A stretch of DNA of 64,000 nucleotides from the NCBI GenBank assembly GCA_029268515.1, contig JAQWNP010000020.1, positions 49,161 to 113,160 of the forward strand, read 5' to 3'. Below are positions 17,540-27,253 of this stretch, in pieces. Source of the DNA: Phycisphaerales bacterium (GTDB lineage: Bacteria; Planctomycetota; Phycisphaerae; Phycisphaerales; SM1A02). The position numbers and the translations under genes were made by a program. The notes beneath the pieces are model-generated. The model was given only the letters and a program-made list of their open reading frames with translations. It did no database searches and was not told where the DNA came from. Position 1 is the stretch's first letter. Every line of letters begins with the position of its first letter.

Positions 17540-18853
17540 CTAAAATCTAACCCCCCTCGTCAAATCATTACTCTGAAAGCCAGTACCCTCAAATTCCACT
17601 CGGCCCTGCCCCACCATTTCTGGCGAGTGAACTAGCTCAGCCTTCGGATATGCAATGGTCGGAAACATGACCATCCAAACCCGCTCAATTGGCCCCCGAC
17701 AGATGATCACCACCAAGGTAGCGACCGCCAAATGTGGGCCATAAGGCAACTCTCGACGTGGTCGTTTAAACACGCCTGCAATCCCCATCGACACAGCCGC
17801 CCATGCAATGCCAGAAAACGGGGCGATAAAGAAAATCAGGATGGGATCAAACCAGCCAAGCACCGCTCCAACCGCCGCCAGAAGATGCACATCACCCAAC
17901 CCAATTGCCTCACGCCCAAAGGCCAGCGTCCCGAAGATTCTTAAGGCCCAAACCACCCCACCGCCAACTAAATAGCCCAGGACGCTGCCGCCAATGGACT
18001 GAAGGATGACCGGTGGCACGAGCCCAGGGTTCAGACTGAGACCAACCACCAGACCAATGGCGAGCCCAATAATCACTGGGCAGAGGTAGAGGGTCTCGAC
18101 ACCCATCTCCCGCCTGGCAAAGGGATAATCGCCAAGGGTGTCACCTTCTTCTACATATTCGTGATAGTCCCTGAAGCTGTACTTCGTAATACCCAATCGA
18201 AGCAGGCACCAGGCGACAGCAACACCAAAGCAACCTCCCATGGCGATTGCGAACCAGAACCAATCAACCCCTGGCAGCGGCCATTGCTCAAAGTTACTAA
18301 AACGCCGTGAAGTCAGCGGCTGAATGAATGCTGCCACAAGACCCACCGCTGTAATAAACAGTGGAATCTGAATGGGAATGGTGTAGGTCCGGGCATCAAT
18401 CACCGTCATGGCAATAAGCCCGCTGATCAGAAACGCGATGGCTAAAAAAGCTGGCCATGCTCGATAAAACTGATTGTAACTCCACCATGGCCCACCAATT
18501 TCACCCCAGAAGGCGGTCGAAGAGTCCACCATAAAGTAGATGACGTAGAGGCCAAGAAAAAGCAGTCCCACAATGAACTCAATGAGTGGGTAAACAGGAC
18601 TGATCTTAACGTGACAAGTGCGGCATCTTCCCCTCACAATAAACCAGCCCAAGATCGGTAGGTTCTCACGAAAAAACTTCAGTTGAACACCACACACTGG
18701 GCAGCGGCTTGATGGCGTTGTCAGTGTGAGGCCTAACGGAAGTCGGTAGATCACAACATTGAGAAAACTTCCAACACAAGCGCCAAACAGAAATACAAAA
18801 ATCGCCCCTGGAAGGAACATCAACAGTGAGGTTCCGATGGAATAGGCGATCAC
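17540..18853 (-). CDS. Prepilin peptidase / N-methyltransferase (A24 family)
   Basis: A 437-residue polytopic protein. The N-terminal GACVGSFLNVVIYRLP and two CxxC pairs (CPVC and CRTC, about 30 residues apart) form the zinc-binding methyltransferase-type domain of PilD/GspO/ComC. The C-terminal IGLGDVHLLAAVGAVLGW carries the second catalytic Asp of the aspartyl protease. It is longer than the usual 250-290 residues; the excess is a loop region between about 190 and 275. It would cleave leader peptides of type IV pilin-like or type II secretion pseudopilin precursors. No pilin or secretion genes are in the window. Confidence 0.92.
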   Translation of the reverse strand: MIAYSIGTSLLMFLPGAIFVFLFGACVGSFLNVVIYRLPLGLTLTTPSSRCPVCGVQLKFFRENLPILGWFIVRGRCRTCHVKISPVYPLIEFIVGLLFLGLYVIYFMVDSSTAFWGEIGGPWWSYNQFYRAWPAFLAIAFLISGLIAMTVIDARTYTIPIQIPLFITAVGLVAAFIQPLTSRRFSNFEQWPLPGVDWFWFAIAMGGCFGVAVAWCLLRLGITKYSFRDYHEYVEEGDTLGDYPFARREMGVETLYLCPVIIGLAIGLVVGLSLNPGLVPPVILQSIGGSVLGYLVGGGVVWALRIFGTLAFGREAIGLGDVHLLAAVGAVLGWFDPILIFFIAPFSGIAWAAVSMGIAGVFKRPRRELPYGPHLAVATLVVIICRGPIERVWMVMFPTIAYPKAELVHSPEMVGQGRVEFEGTGFQSNDLTRGVRF

Positions 18854-18907
18854 TTGATTCGTTACTCTCTTTCGACGGTTCAGCGAATGATGCCGCTGAA
18901 TATTTGT

Positions 18908-19177
18908 TTACTTGGCTGATGTCGTGTCAGTACCAGGCGTCTCAGGTGTCACCTGCTGCAAACTCTGTTGCGCCTTATCAAGCACGGCCTGGCAACGGAC
19001 AATCAACGTTTCACCGCGGCGGTGAGCTTCAAGACTTTCCTCAAGTCCAACTTCGCCGCCCTCCATGCGTTCAATAATTGACTCAAGCTCCGCGACAGCT
19101 TCTTCGAAAGACAGTGAAGAAGGTGACTTGAGCTTGCTTTTTGTCTTCTTAGATGTGGGCTTTGCACTACTGCCCAT
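18908..19177 (-). CDS. xseB: Exodeoxyribonuclease VII small subunit
   Basis: 89 residues. The core SFEEAVAELESIIERMEGGEVGLEESLE is the diagnostic XseB helical hairpin (segment from about residue 23 of this start). The ATG at 19177 (MGSSAKP) gives a normal length; an upstream extension of the frame to 19381 would overlap xseA and has no family similarity. XseB binds the coiled-coil arms of XseA, and the complex degrades single-stranded DNA in both directions. The xseA stop is 76 bases upstream. The C-terminus is a Thr/Pro-rich tail. Confidence 0.93.
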   Translation of the reverse strand: MGSSAKPTSKKTKSKLKSPSSLSFEEAVAELESIIERMEGGEVGLEESLEAHRRGETLIVRCQAVLDKAQQSLQQVTPETPGTDTTSAK

Positions 19178-19253
19178 GTCAACATTCCTCTTTCTCGCTT
19201 TGCTTGACTCTCTTTGTGAGAGAGCAGAATTGTGGACCACGACCGAGAAGACC

Positions 19254-20741
19254 TTACTTGGATCCGTCAAACAGGTCCATTTGTGGGGGCGATCCCGACC
19301 TTCTTGGCTTTCTTGATCCCGCCCCCAAATCCACCGCCGCTGAGGCATCCTCTGCATGCTCGCTGCCAGTTGTTTTTTCAACCCGAGACTCGACTTTGCC
19401 CTGAGCCAGCCGAGTGGTCAGACGGGCGCCAACAGACAACCCTGTCGTGCTTCGAAGCACGCGCCCCTGTTCATCCTCGGTCAGTGAATAGCCACGAGCC
19501 AAGACGCGATTGGGAGAAAGTGCGTCCAATCGCCCAGAGGCCGCCATAACCCGATACTTACTACCGGCAATTCGCTGAGAAACAGCCTGACGCAGCCGCA
19601 CCGTCGCGGTGGCCAGTTGCCCTTTCTGATCAGCAATCTGAGTCTTTGGTAAATGCCTGGCGAGCCTTGCCCGATGGTGGTCAAGTTGCCGTTGAGCATT
19701 CGCTAAACGGCGCTGCATCGACTGCGTCAGGCGGGATTCACATAAGGAAACACGTGACCGCAATGGCTGGAGTTGCCCCTGAGGATCGCGAAAAAAAGCA
19801 TGCCTTGTGATTGCTGCCAGTCGCTGCTTACCTCGTTCAATCAATTGTTCAACAAGACGACGCAAACGCTGGGCATTGAATTCAAGCTGCTGCTGCCATG
19901 CATCACGCTCTGGCACCATCAACATTACCGCTTGTGTCGGCGTCGCCGCTCGCACATCAGCGACCAGTTCGATGATTGTTGTATCAGATTCATGCCCAAT
20001 GGCTGCGACAATCGGTAAGTGGCATGCAAAGACCGCATCTGCTACTTGGCGTTCATTGAATGCCCAAAGATCTTCAACTGAACCGCCACCACGTGTCACT
20101 AAGATTCCATCGAGCCCACGTGCTTCTGCCTGGGCGTCCATTTGTGAAATCGCAGCAGCAATTGCTGGGGCTGCAGAGGCGCCCTGTACCGGCACATCAA
20201 CGATGACCAACTCGACGCCCGCAAATCGTTTTGCTGCAGTACTAATGACATCTTGAATGGCGGCACTACCAGCACTGGTAATCACTGCAATTCGAGATGG
20301 AAAAGTTGCCAGCGGCTTTTTTATTGACTGTTCAAAATAACCTGACGCCCTCAGTTCTTTACAAAGCGCCTCAAAACGCTTTTGCAATGCACCGACGCCA
20401 ACAGGCATGATTTTCGACACATATAGTTGAGTGCGACCTTGCGGTCCATAATGTGAAATCTGGCCGGTCGCAATCACCTGATCACCATCCTCAGGCTGTA
20501 TGGTGAACGACCGTGCCACAGATGCCCAGGCCACACAGGAGAGTGTCGCCTCTTCGTCTTTGAGGGTGAAGAACCAGTGATTCCGACTGCTCAGATTGCT
20601 GATCTGGCCCACCACCTCCATTGAGGCAGGCAGACCAGAGGCTAGGGCGGACTGGATCAGCCCAGTGGCCTCTGAGACGGTGAACCTTGTCTCTGGCGGC
20701 TGGTTCGTCGTTTCGGATATCGGTCTGGTTGGGAACTTCAT
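19254..20741 (-). CDS. xseA: Exodeoxyribonuclease VII large subunit
   Basis: About 495 residues. An N-terminal OB fold (VVGQISNLSSRNHWFFTLKDE) binds single-stranded DNA. The catalytic domain includes RIAVITSAGSAAIQDV, the VTRGGGSVEDLWAFNE active-site segment and GHESDTTI. A long Gln/Arg-rich coiled coil and a C-terminal segment follow (VLARGYSLTEDEQGRVL). The start is taken at ATG 20741; a GTG at 20783 would add 14 residues. Divergent recG starts about 90 bases away, so a shared promoter region lies in 20742-20830. Confidence 0.94.
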   Translation of the reverse strand: MKFPTRPISETTNQPPETRFTVSEATGLIQSALASGLPASMEVVGQISNLSSRNHWFFTLKDEEATLSCVAWASVARSFTIQPEDGDQVIATGQISHYGPQGRTQLYVSKIMPVGVGALQKRFEALCKELRASGYFEQSIKKPLATFPSRIAVITSAGSAAIQDVISTAAKRFAGVELVIVDVPVQGASAAPAIAAAISQMDAQAEARGLDGILVTRGGGSVEDLWAFNERQVADAVFACHLPIVAAIGHESDTTIIELVADVRAATPTQAVMLMVPERDAWQQQLEFNAQRLRRLVEQLIERGKQRLAAITRHAFFRDPQGQLQPLRSRVSLCESRLTQSMQRRLANAQRQLDHHRARLARHLPKTQIADQKGQLATATVRLRQAVSQRIAGSKYRVMAASGRLDALSPNRVLARGYSLTEDEQGRVLRSTTGLSVGARLTTRLAQGKVESRVEKTTGSEHAEDASAAVDLGAGSRKPRRSGSPPQMDLFDGSK

Positions 20742-20830
20742 CTTTAAGCCATGGTTCTTCACTGGACGCCGGGGTTTACGCACGCGCGCATGATATCGTT
20801 ATGAGATCTGAATTCGTCGTAGAGAACAAT

Positions 20831-23014
20831 ATGTCCATAAACCCACAACAGACAAGCTCCAGCACCCCCACTATTGAGCTGATCACGAGTGTTGAGTCAA
20901 TTCCAGGGGTCACTGAAAAACAGGCCACTGAGCTGCGCCTGCTGGGCCTACGCTGCGTCGCTGACCTATTGCTTCATATGCCACTGAGATATGAAGATGT
21001 CTATGAGCCCTGCACGATTGCCCAGGTCAGTCAGATTGTTGAGCAGTCAGGGGGTGAGGCACCAGGTATCTTGACAACGACGGGCGAAATCGACCAAGTC
21101 CAGCTTCGGTTTGGCCGCCGCAAACGAGTCGAAGTCGAAATATCTGATGGTGATGGCAGCATGGTGGCGGTTTGGTTTAACACGCCCTGGATACATCGTC
21201 GCCTTCATCCTGCCATGCGCATTGAGGTCACTGGGCGTCCTAAATACCAAAAAGAGACACTCACGATCATTAATCCTCGCCTGCGTATTCTTGATCAGGA
21301 CAGCGAAGACCAAGAATCTCCATTGACGGCTGAACAAGAAACAGCGCCAGAACATGCAACCCAGAGCATCATGCGCCCGGTGTACCCTGCTTCGGAGCGT
21401 CTCAAGTCGAGTGCTATTGCCGAAATCACGGGATCAATTCTCAGTTGTGCAATTGAGCGTATTGAAGATCATCTCCCCGACACATTCCGCAAGCAGCGAT
21501 CGATGCCTCCACTCGCCGATGCCTATCGGATGGTCCATCAACCCAAAGATCAACTCGAGGTTGACGAGGGACGTCGGCGCCTGATCTATGATGAGTTTCT
21601 ACTGCTTCAACTTGGCGTTTTTCTTAAACGACATCATCGCCAGCAAACACTTCGGGCCATTAACTTGGGCCGCTCTGAAGCTATTCATGAGCACATCCTG
21701 GCAAGATTTCCATTCAAGCTCACTGAAAGTCAAAACGAAGTCATCGAACAACTCTCAAGTGACTGCGGCCAATCAGTACCAATGAACCGATTGGTTCAGG
21801 GTGATGTGGGTTCAGGCAAAACCGTCATCGCTTTATACGCACTATTGCTCGCTGTTGCCAACGGTCATCAAGCCGTTTTGATGGCACCCACAGAGCTACT
21901 GGCTGAACAGCATAAGAGTCTTCTTAAGAGCTGGCTCGCAGACTCAAAAGTCCGCGTTGAACTGCTCACCAGCTCACTCACAACACGAGATCGAAACCAC
22001 ATTTTGAACGCTATTGAGTCTGGCGAGGTTGATATTGTGGTGGGGACACATGCCGTCCTGACCGATGATGTTGCTTTTCGATCCTTAGCCGTGGTGGTGA
22101 CAGATGAGCAACATCGTTTCGGTGTCCATCAACGTGCTTCACTTCGAAGCAAAGGTGCTGATTCTGATTTAGTGCCACACTGCCTTGTCATGACGGCAAC
22201 ACCCATTCCTCGAACTTTGTCACTTACTATTTTTGGTGACCTCGATGTTTCAACCATTCGCGGCATGCCTCCAGGGCGGCAACCTGTTCAAACACTCGCC
22301 GTACCACCAGAAGCTGCCTCTCGGGTTTACACCCGCGTCGCTGAACATGTTTCTCAGGGCAGACAAGCCTATGTGGTCGTTCCTGTCATTGATGAATCCA
22401 ACACTGGCCTGAAAGATGTTGCCAGTCATTGTGCTGCACTTCGCGATGGGCCTCTCGCAGGCCGTCGTGTGGAAGCAATGCATGGAAGGCTCAGTTCAAT
22501 TGATCGCGATGTACTGATGCAAGAATTTCGCCAAGGCGACATCGATGTCCTTGTTGCCACAACAGTGATCGAGGTCGGTGTTGATGTACCCAACGCAACC
22601 ATGATGATCATTGAACACGCTGAACGTTTTGGGCTCGCTCAGCTTCACCAATTAAGAGGACGCGTGGGACGCTCTGATCAGCAGGGACACTGTGTTTTGA
22701 TCTCGCAAGCCACCACATCTGAAGCCATATCTCGCATCAATGCTTTAGTGGAAACTGCCGATGGATTTGTGATCGCGCAGCGTGACCTGGACATCCGTGG
22801 CCCAGGCGAGCTCTTCGGCGCTAAGCAAAGTGGCTTGGCGCCCTTCCGCATCGCTCAGCTACCCGCTGATACCGAGTTGCTGCAGCTGGCAAGGCGGGAT
22901 GCCGCTGAGCTCGTCGAACAGGACTCACGCCTGACAGATCCAAGCCATCGCCTGCTCAAAAGACGCCTTCTGAAGGCCCATGGTTCAGCCTTGGGCCTTG
23001 GTGACGTCGCCTAA
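20831..23014 (+). CDS. recG: ATP-dependent DNA helicase RecG
   Basis: About 727 residues. An N-terminal wedge/OB region lies near 60-160. The helicase core has Walker A GDVGSGKT (near residue 324), the DEQHRFGV motif II, the VMTATPIPRTL motif III and the GRVGRSDQQG motif VI. RecG reverses stalled replication forks and processes branched recombination intermediates. The start at 20831 (MSINPQQ) is preceded by AGAGAA at a suitable distance. ATG 20801 is an alternative, and the open frame reaches 20687. It is divergent from xseA and followed by polX after 56 bases. Confidence 0.96.
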   Translation: MSINPQQTSSSTPTIELITSVESIPGVTEKQATELRLLGLRCVADLLLHMPLRYEDVYEPCTIAQVSQIVEQSGGEAPGILTTTGEIDQVQLRFGRRKRVEVEISDGDGSMVAVWFNTPWIHRRLHPAMRIEVTGRPKYQKETLTIINPRLRILDQDSEDQESPLTAEQETAPEHATQSIMRPVYPASERLKSSAIAEITGSILSCAIERIEDHLPDTFRKQRSMPPLADAYRMVHQPKDQLEVDEGRRRLIYDEFLLLQLGVFLKRHHRQQTLRAINLGRSEAIHEHILARFPFKLTESQNEVIEQLSSDCGQSVPMNRLVQGDVGSGKTVIALYALLLAVANGHQAVLMAPTELLAEQHKSLLKSWLADSKVRVELLTSSLTTRDRNHILNAIESGEVDIVVGTHAVLTDDVAFRSLAVVVTDEQHRFGVHQRASLRSKGADSDLVPHCLVMTATPIPRTLSLTIFGDLDVSTIRGMPPGRQPVQTLAVPPEAASRVYTRVAEHVSQGRQAYVVVPVIDESNTGLKDVASHCAALRDGPLAGRRVEAMHGRLSSIDRDVLMQEFRQGDIDVLVATTVIEVGVDVPNATMMIIEHAERFGLAQLHQLRGRVGRSDQQGHCVLISQATTSEAISRINALVETADGFVIAQRDLDIRGPGELFGAKQSGLAPFRIAQLPADTELLQLARRDAAELVEQDSRLTDPSHRLLKRRLLKAHGSALGLGDVA

Positions 23015-23070
23015 CAGGCATCTTTACGATCTTCGGCGACAAGCATCCGGAGAAGTTAAACTCGTTGGTC

Positions 23071-24795
23071 ATGTCAAAGAACCAAGAGATTGCCACGCTG
23101 TTTGAAGAGATGGCCGACCTGCTCGAGCTCACAGGCGCCAATGCCTTTCGTGTGAATGCCACGCGCAGAGTGGCGCGTACACTTGAAGAATTGCCCTGCG
23201 ACATCGCAGAAATGGACAGCGATCCAAAACAGATCACCGCGATCGATGGTATTGGTAGCGGCAGTGCCGGACGTATCATCGAATATCTGGAAGAGAGTCA
23301 GATATCAGAACTCGATGCACTTCGTGCCAAAGTGCCAGCTGGCTTGAAGCAGGTTCTTCTTGTACCTGGCTTAGGGCCGAAGACGGTCGCGACGCTTTGG
23401 AAAGAGGCAGACGTCACAGATCTTGAATCACTGCGCAAAGCGATTGACAGCGGCGTGCTGGAAACGCTACCGCGCATGGGTAAGAAGACAGTTGAAAATA
23501 TTCGACAGTCGCTCGACTTTGTTGCAACTGCAAGCACACGCTACCGGTTGGACCAAGGATTAAAAGAAGCAGAGCTAATAGTGGCAACGCTGGCAAGCAC
23601 GCCCGGGGTTGAAGAGATGACCTATGCTGGTTCTCTGCGAAGAGGGCGCGACACGATTGGTGACGTCGATATTATTGCCACGACTTCAAAACCTGAGCTA
23701 CTTGCTGATCGCTTTACCGACTTACCTGATATTGCAAAAGTCCAAGCCAAGGGACAAACCAAGTGTTCTATTCGCAAGAGCAATGGGCTCCAGATAGATT
23801 TGCGCATGTTTGAAAAGCATCTCTACGGCGCTGCGCTCCTCCACTTTACTGGCTCGAAGGAACACAACGTCGTAATGCGGCAACGGGCCATTGATCGCGG
23901 ACAGCGACTGAGCGAATACGGCCTCTTTGAGGAGACTGATGACAAGGCGCCTAAACAAATCGCTGCTGCAAGCGAAGAGGCGATCTACCAAGCACTCGAT
24001 CTTCCTTGGATTCCACCTCAACTTCGAGAAGATCGTGGCGAGTTCATCGAAGAACTTCCCAAGTTGATTGAGCTCGACAATATTCGGGCCGATCTCCATA
24101 GCCATACCATTGCCTCTGATGGAAAGCTATCGATCGAAGAAATGGCGAAGGCTGCAAAAAAGCGAGGCCTCAAGGTTCTCGCCATTACAGATCACTCCCG
24201 TTCTAGCTTCCAGGCCAATGGTCTGGATGTCGATCGTCTCAAGACACATATCGAGGCAATTCATGAAGCCAATGAAAAGATCAAAGGCATCACACTGCTT
24301 GCAGGATCAGAAGTGGACATCCATGCCGAGGGAAATCTTGATTACGATGATGACACCCTCGCCCTACTCGACATTGTTGTTGCCTCACCACATATGCCTG
24401 TCAAACAAGAACCAAAGGCAGCAACAAAGCGTTTGATAAGAGCGGTATCCCACCCACTGGTCAATATTCTCGGCCATCCCACAGCCCGAATCATTAACCG
24501 CCGCGCGGGGCTTGAGCCAGACATGGCCGCTGTCGCCGCAGCTGCTGTTGAGGGAAACACGGCTCTTGAAATCAACGCCAATCCCATGCGGCTTGACCTT
24601 CGAGATATACATGCGAGATTAGCCATGGAGGCGGGCTGTATGATAAGCATTAACACCGATGCCCATGCAGCTGAACAATTCGATCTGCTTCGCTTTGGAA
24701 TTATGACTGCTCAGCGCGGCTGGGTCACAGCAGATCGATGTATCAATACTTGGACCAACGCAAGACTACTCAAATGGATTGCGGCAGGGCGCTAA
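23071..24795 (+). CDS. polX: Family X DNA polymerase with PHP domain (bacterial PolX)
   Basis: 574 residues. Helix-hairpin-helix repeats (EMADLLELTGANAFRVNA; IDGIGSGSAGRIIEYL; VPGLGPKTV) come first. The nucleotidyltransferase palm follows (GSLRRGRDTIGDVDII, with the two catalytic Asp). The C-terminal PHP phosphoesterase begins ADLHSHTIASDGK near residue 340 and has further metal-binding His and Asp segments (ITDHS, NTDAH). The bacterial enzymes fill short gaps and have Mn-dependent 3'-5' exonuclease activity, suiting base excision repair. ATG 23071 is preferred over a TTG two codons earlier because it gives the usual MSKNQEIA-type start. The methyltransferase gene starts five bases after the stop. 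Confidence 0.95.
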   Translation: MSKNQEIATLFEEMADLLELTGANAFRVNATRRVARTLEELPCDIAEMDSDPKQITAIDGIGSGSAGRIIEYLEESQISELDALRAKVPAGLKQVLLVPGLGPKTVATLWKEADVTDLESLRKAIDSGVLETLPRMGKKTVENIRQSLDFVATASTRYRLDQGLKEAELIVATLASTPGVEEMTYAGSLRRGRDTIGDVDIIATTSKPELLADRFTDLPDIAKVQAKGQTKCSIRKSNGLQIDLRMFEKHLYGAALLHFTGSKEHNVVMRQRAIDRGQRLSEYGLFEETDDKAPKQIAAASEEAIYQALDLPWIPPQLREDRGEFIEELPKLIELDNIRADLHSHTIASDGKLSIEEMAKAAKKRGLKVLAITDHSRSSFQANGLDVDRLKTHIEAIHEANEKIKGITLLAGSEVDIHAEGNLDYDDDTLALLDIVVASPHMPVKQEPKAATKRLIRAVSHPLVNILGHPTARIINRRAGLEPDMAAVAAAAVEGNTALEINANPMRLDLRDIHARLAMEAGCMISINTDAHAAEQFDLLRFGIMTAQRGWVTADRCINTWTNARLLKWIAAGR

Positions 24796-24800
24796 CAGCA

Positions 24801-25703
24801 ATGACCACAGACCAACCGAACAACACCATGAAACCTAATCAAATTCACCACGGTGACAATCTCAGGGTACTCCCAGAGCTCACTCCTGAATCGATTCGCC
24901 TGATCTACATTGACCCTCCTTTTAATACGGGCATCCATCGTCATGGACTGCGAATGAAGGCACAGCGTGATAGTGAAGGCGATCGAATTGGATTCGGTGG
25001 AAATCGATATCGGACAGAGACCATGCGGACACATGGATATGCCGATCAATTTGAGGACTATCTTGGTTTCCTCATGCCTCGAATTGAAGCGGCACTGCCA
25101 CTACTGACCCGTGATGGTTCACTGCTTGTGCACCTCGATCAGAATCAAAGTCACTATGTGAAGGTCGCACTTGACCAGCTCATGGGGCAAACCCATTTCA
25201 TGAACGAAATCATTTGGGCCTATGACTTCGGCGGCCGCTCTAAGAATCGCTGGCCAGCCAAGCACGACACGATCCTCTGGTATGCCCGCAACCCCAAAGA
25301 TTATGTCTTCGATCTTGAGGCGGTTGATCGTATTCCTTACATGGCTCCAGGGCTGGTTGGCCAAGAAAAGGCTCAACGCGGGAAGACGCCCACAGATGTC
25401 TGGTGGCATACGATTGTGCCGACCAATGGAAAAGAACGCACTGGCTATCCAACCCAGAAGCCTCTGGGTGTCCTCAATCGGTTCATTCAAGTGCATACGC
25501 AAAGGGGAGACCGTGTCCTAGACTTCTTTGCTGGCAGTGGTACGACTGGCCAGGCAGCCGGGCAGCTCGATCGCCAATTCGATCTCATTGATCAGAATCC
25601 AGACGCCATCGCCATCATGCGTGAACGCCTCAAGGGGTTCAAACCGGACCTGATTGCCCACCATATGCAATCCGATTCCACTGAATCCGCAGCCAGCGTC
25701 TGA
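24801..25703 (+). CDS. Site-specific DNA methyltransferase, beta-class amino type (orphan)
   Basis: About 300 residues. The catalytic DPPF motif (38-41, in LIYIDPPFNTG) precedes the AdoMet-binding motif FFAGSG (242-247, in VLDFFAGSGTTGQAA). This order defines beta-class N6-adenine or N4-cytosine methyltransferases. A target-recognition region lies between them (about 85-215). No restriction endonuclease, specificity subunit or mobile gene is adjacent, so it is an orphan modification enzyme. It is set into a repair/housekeeping run, five bases after polX and 59 bases before ffh. It may regulate genes or mark strands rather than defend; that is inference. Start ATG 24801; ATG 24828 is possible. 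Confidence 0.88.
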   Translation: MTTDQPNNTMKPNQIHHGDNLRVLPELTPESIRLIYIDPPFNTGIHRHGLRMKAQRDSEGDRIGFGGNRYRTETMRTHGYADQFEDYLGFLMPRIEAALPLLTRDGSLLVHLDQNQSHYVKVALDQLMGQTHFMNEIIWAYDFGGRSKNRWPAKHDTILWYARNPKDYVFDLEAVDRIPYMAPGLVGQEKAQRGKTPTDVWWHTIVPTNGKERTGYPTQKPLGVLNRFIQVHTQRGDRVLDFFAGSGTTGQAAGQLDRQFDLIDQNPDAIAIMRERLKGFKPDLIAHHMQSDSTESAASV

Positions 25704-25762
25704 AGTGATATCATCTCGCCTCTCAGGTGATCATCAAAGAGACACCCCTGACATGGAAACCT

Positions 25763-27253
25763 ATGTTCGACTCACTTTCAGACCGAATTAACGGCGCCTT
25801 TCGTAAGATCTCTGGCCGCGGGCGGATTTCCGAATCCAACGTGCGTGAAGCGATGGACGATGTACGTACGGCGCTCCTTGAAGCCGATGTCCATGTTGAT
25901 GTCGTTCAGGCATTTTGTGACGAGGTCCTCTTAGAGGCGAGTGGGCTCGACGTCACAAAGAGCCTCAAACCTGGCCAAGAGATGATTGGCATCGTCAATC
26001 AGCGTCTGATTGAGCTGATGGGGCCAATCGACAGTCATCTTCTGCTGGTTGACCCCCCACCCACCATCATCATGCTCTGCGGTCTTCAGGGTTCAGGCAA
26101 GACAACGACTTGCGGCAAACTCGCTGCTTATCTCAAGAAGCGAGGACAGAGCGTGTTGGTCACTGCTGCAGATCTACAACGCCCCGCGGCAGTTGAGCAG
26201 CTCCGTGTGGTCACAGATTCGGTGCAAGAGAATTCACCCGGGCAAGCAAAAATTGAGTTCTATGCGGAGCCAGATAAGTGCGACGAATATGGCAAGGCGG
26301 TTGGCGTTGCTGTTGATGTCTGCCGGCGAGCCGTCGCCCAAGCAACACGAGATAAAATAGATGTGGTGATTCTTGATACAGCTGGTCGCCTACACGTCAA
26401 TGACGACCTCATGTCTGAGCTTGGCAGCATCCAGCGCACCGTCAAGCCACATCAGATTTTTCTGATTGTTGATGCCATGGCTGGCCAGGATGCTGTGAAC
26501 TCTGCTCGCAGCTTCAACGAAAAACTTTCTGTCGACGGTGTCATTCTGACCAAGTTCGACTCAGACACCCGCGGTGGCGCGGCACTGTCCGTGAAACAAG
26601 TCACTGGCGCACCGATTAAATTTATTGGCGTCGGTGAAAAATCAGATGCACTAGAGGAGTTTCATCCTGAACGCATCGCTGGCCGCATCTTGGGGATGGG
26701 TGATGTCGTCTCACTCGTCGAAAAGGCCCAGGATAATGTTGATGAGGAAGAAGCCGAAGCGCTCGCCGCCAAGATGGCGAAGGGCCGCTTAACAATGGAT
26801 GATTTCCTGAAGCAGATCCGCAGCATTAGGCGGATGGGGCCAATGAAACAACTTCTTGGCATGCTGCCAGGCGTGGGCTCGGCGTTAAAGAATATCCAGG
26901 TTGATGATGATCAATTAGATCGCATTGAGGGCATCGTCCATTCCATGACGAAGCCAGAGCGAGAAGATATCAAGACTCTTAACAAGTCTCGAATCAAGAG
27001 AATCAGCCGAGGCTCCGGCACGAGTATTGGCGAGGTCAACAAACTCACCAAGCAATTCGACATGATTCAAAATATGACCAAACAGATGTCTGGAATGGGC
27101 GCAGGCGCTAGAGCGCAAGCCATGAAAGATCTCAGTCAGTCAGATGCGGGCATGATGCCCGGCCTTCAGGGCCTTCCCGGAATGGGTGGTCGTGCGTCCA
27201 CAAAGACGTCAAGCCGCAAGCGTGGTTTTAAACAACGCAAGAAAAAACGGTAG
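25763..27253 (+). CDS. ffh: Signal recognition particle protein Ffh
   Basis: 496 residues from ATG 25763. The N domain (FDSLSDRINGAFRKISGRGRI) is followed by the G domain with Walker A GLQGSGKTTTCGKLA, DTAGRLHVND, and TKFDSDTRGGAALS. The Met-rich M domain ends in a basic tail. Ffh with 4.5S RNA binds signal sequences on the ribosome and docks to FtsY. An upstream GTG at 25727 would add 12 residues unlike the family. The TAG stop directly abuts the stop codon of the convergent transporter gene, with no base between. Confidence 0.97.
   Translation: MFDSLSDRINGAFRKISGRGRISESNVREAMDDVRTALLEADVHVDVVQAFCDEVLLEASGLDVTKSLKPGQEMIGIVNQRLIELMGPIDSHLLLVDPPPTIIMLCGLQGSGKTTTCGKLAAYLKKRGQSVLVTAADLQRPAAVEQLRVVTDSVQENSPGQAKIEFYAEPDKCDEYGKAVGVAVDVCRRAVAQATRDKIDVVILDTAGRLHVNDDLMSELGSIQRTVKPHQIFLIVDAMAGQDAVNSARSFNEKLSVDGVILTKFDSDTRGGAALSVKQVTGAPIKFIGVGEKSDALEEFHPERIAGRILGMGDVVSLVEKAQDNVDEEEAEALAAKMAKGRLTMDDFLKQIRSIRRMGPMKQLLGMLPGVGSALKNIQVDDDQLDRIEGIVHSMTKPEREDIKTLNKSRIKRISRGSGTSIGEVNKLTKQFDMIQNMTKQMSGMGAGARAQAMKDLSQSDAGMMPGLQGLPGMGGRASTKTSSRKRGFKQRKKKR

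Noticed and set aside
23049..23070. TTG at 23065 as start of polX
   Set aside because: It adds only two codons; ATG 23071 gives the family-like MSKNQEIA N-terminus.
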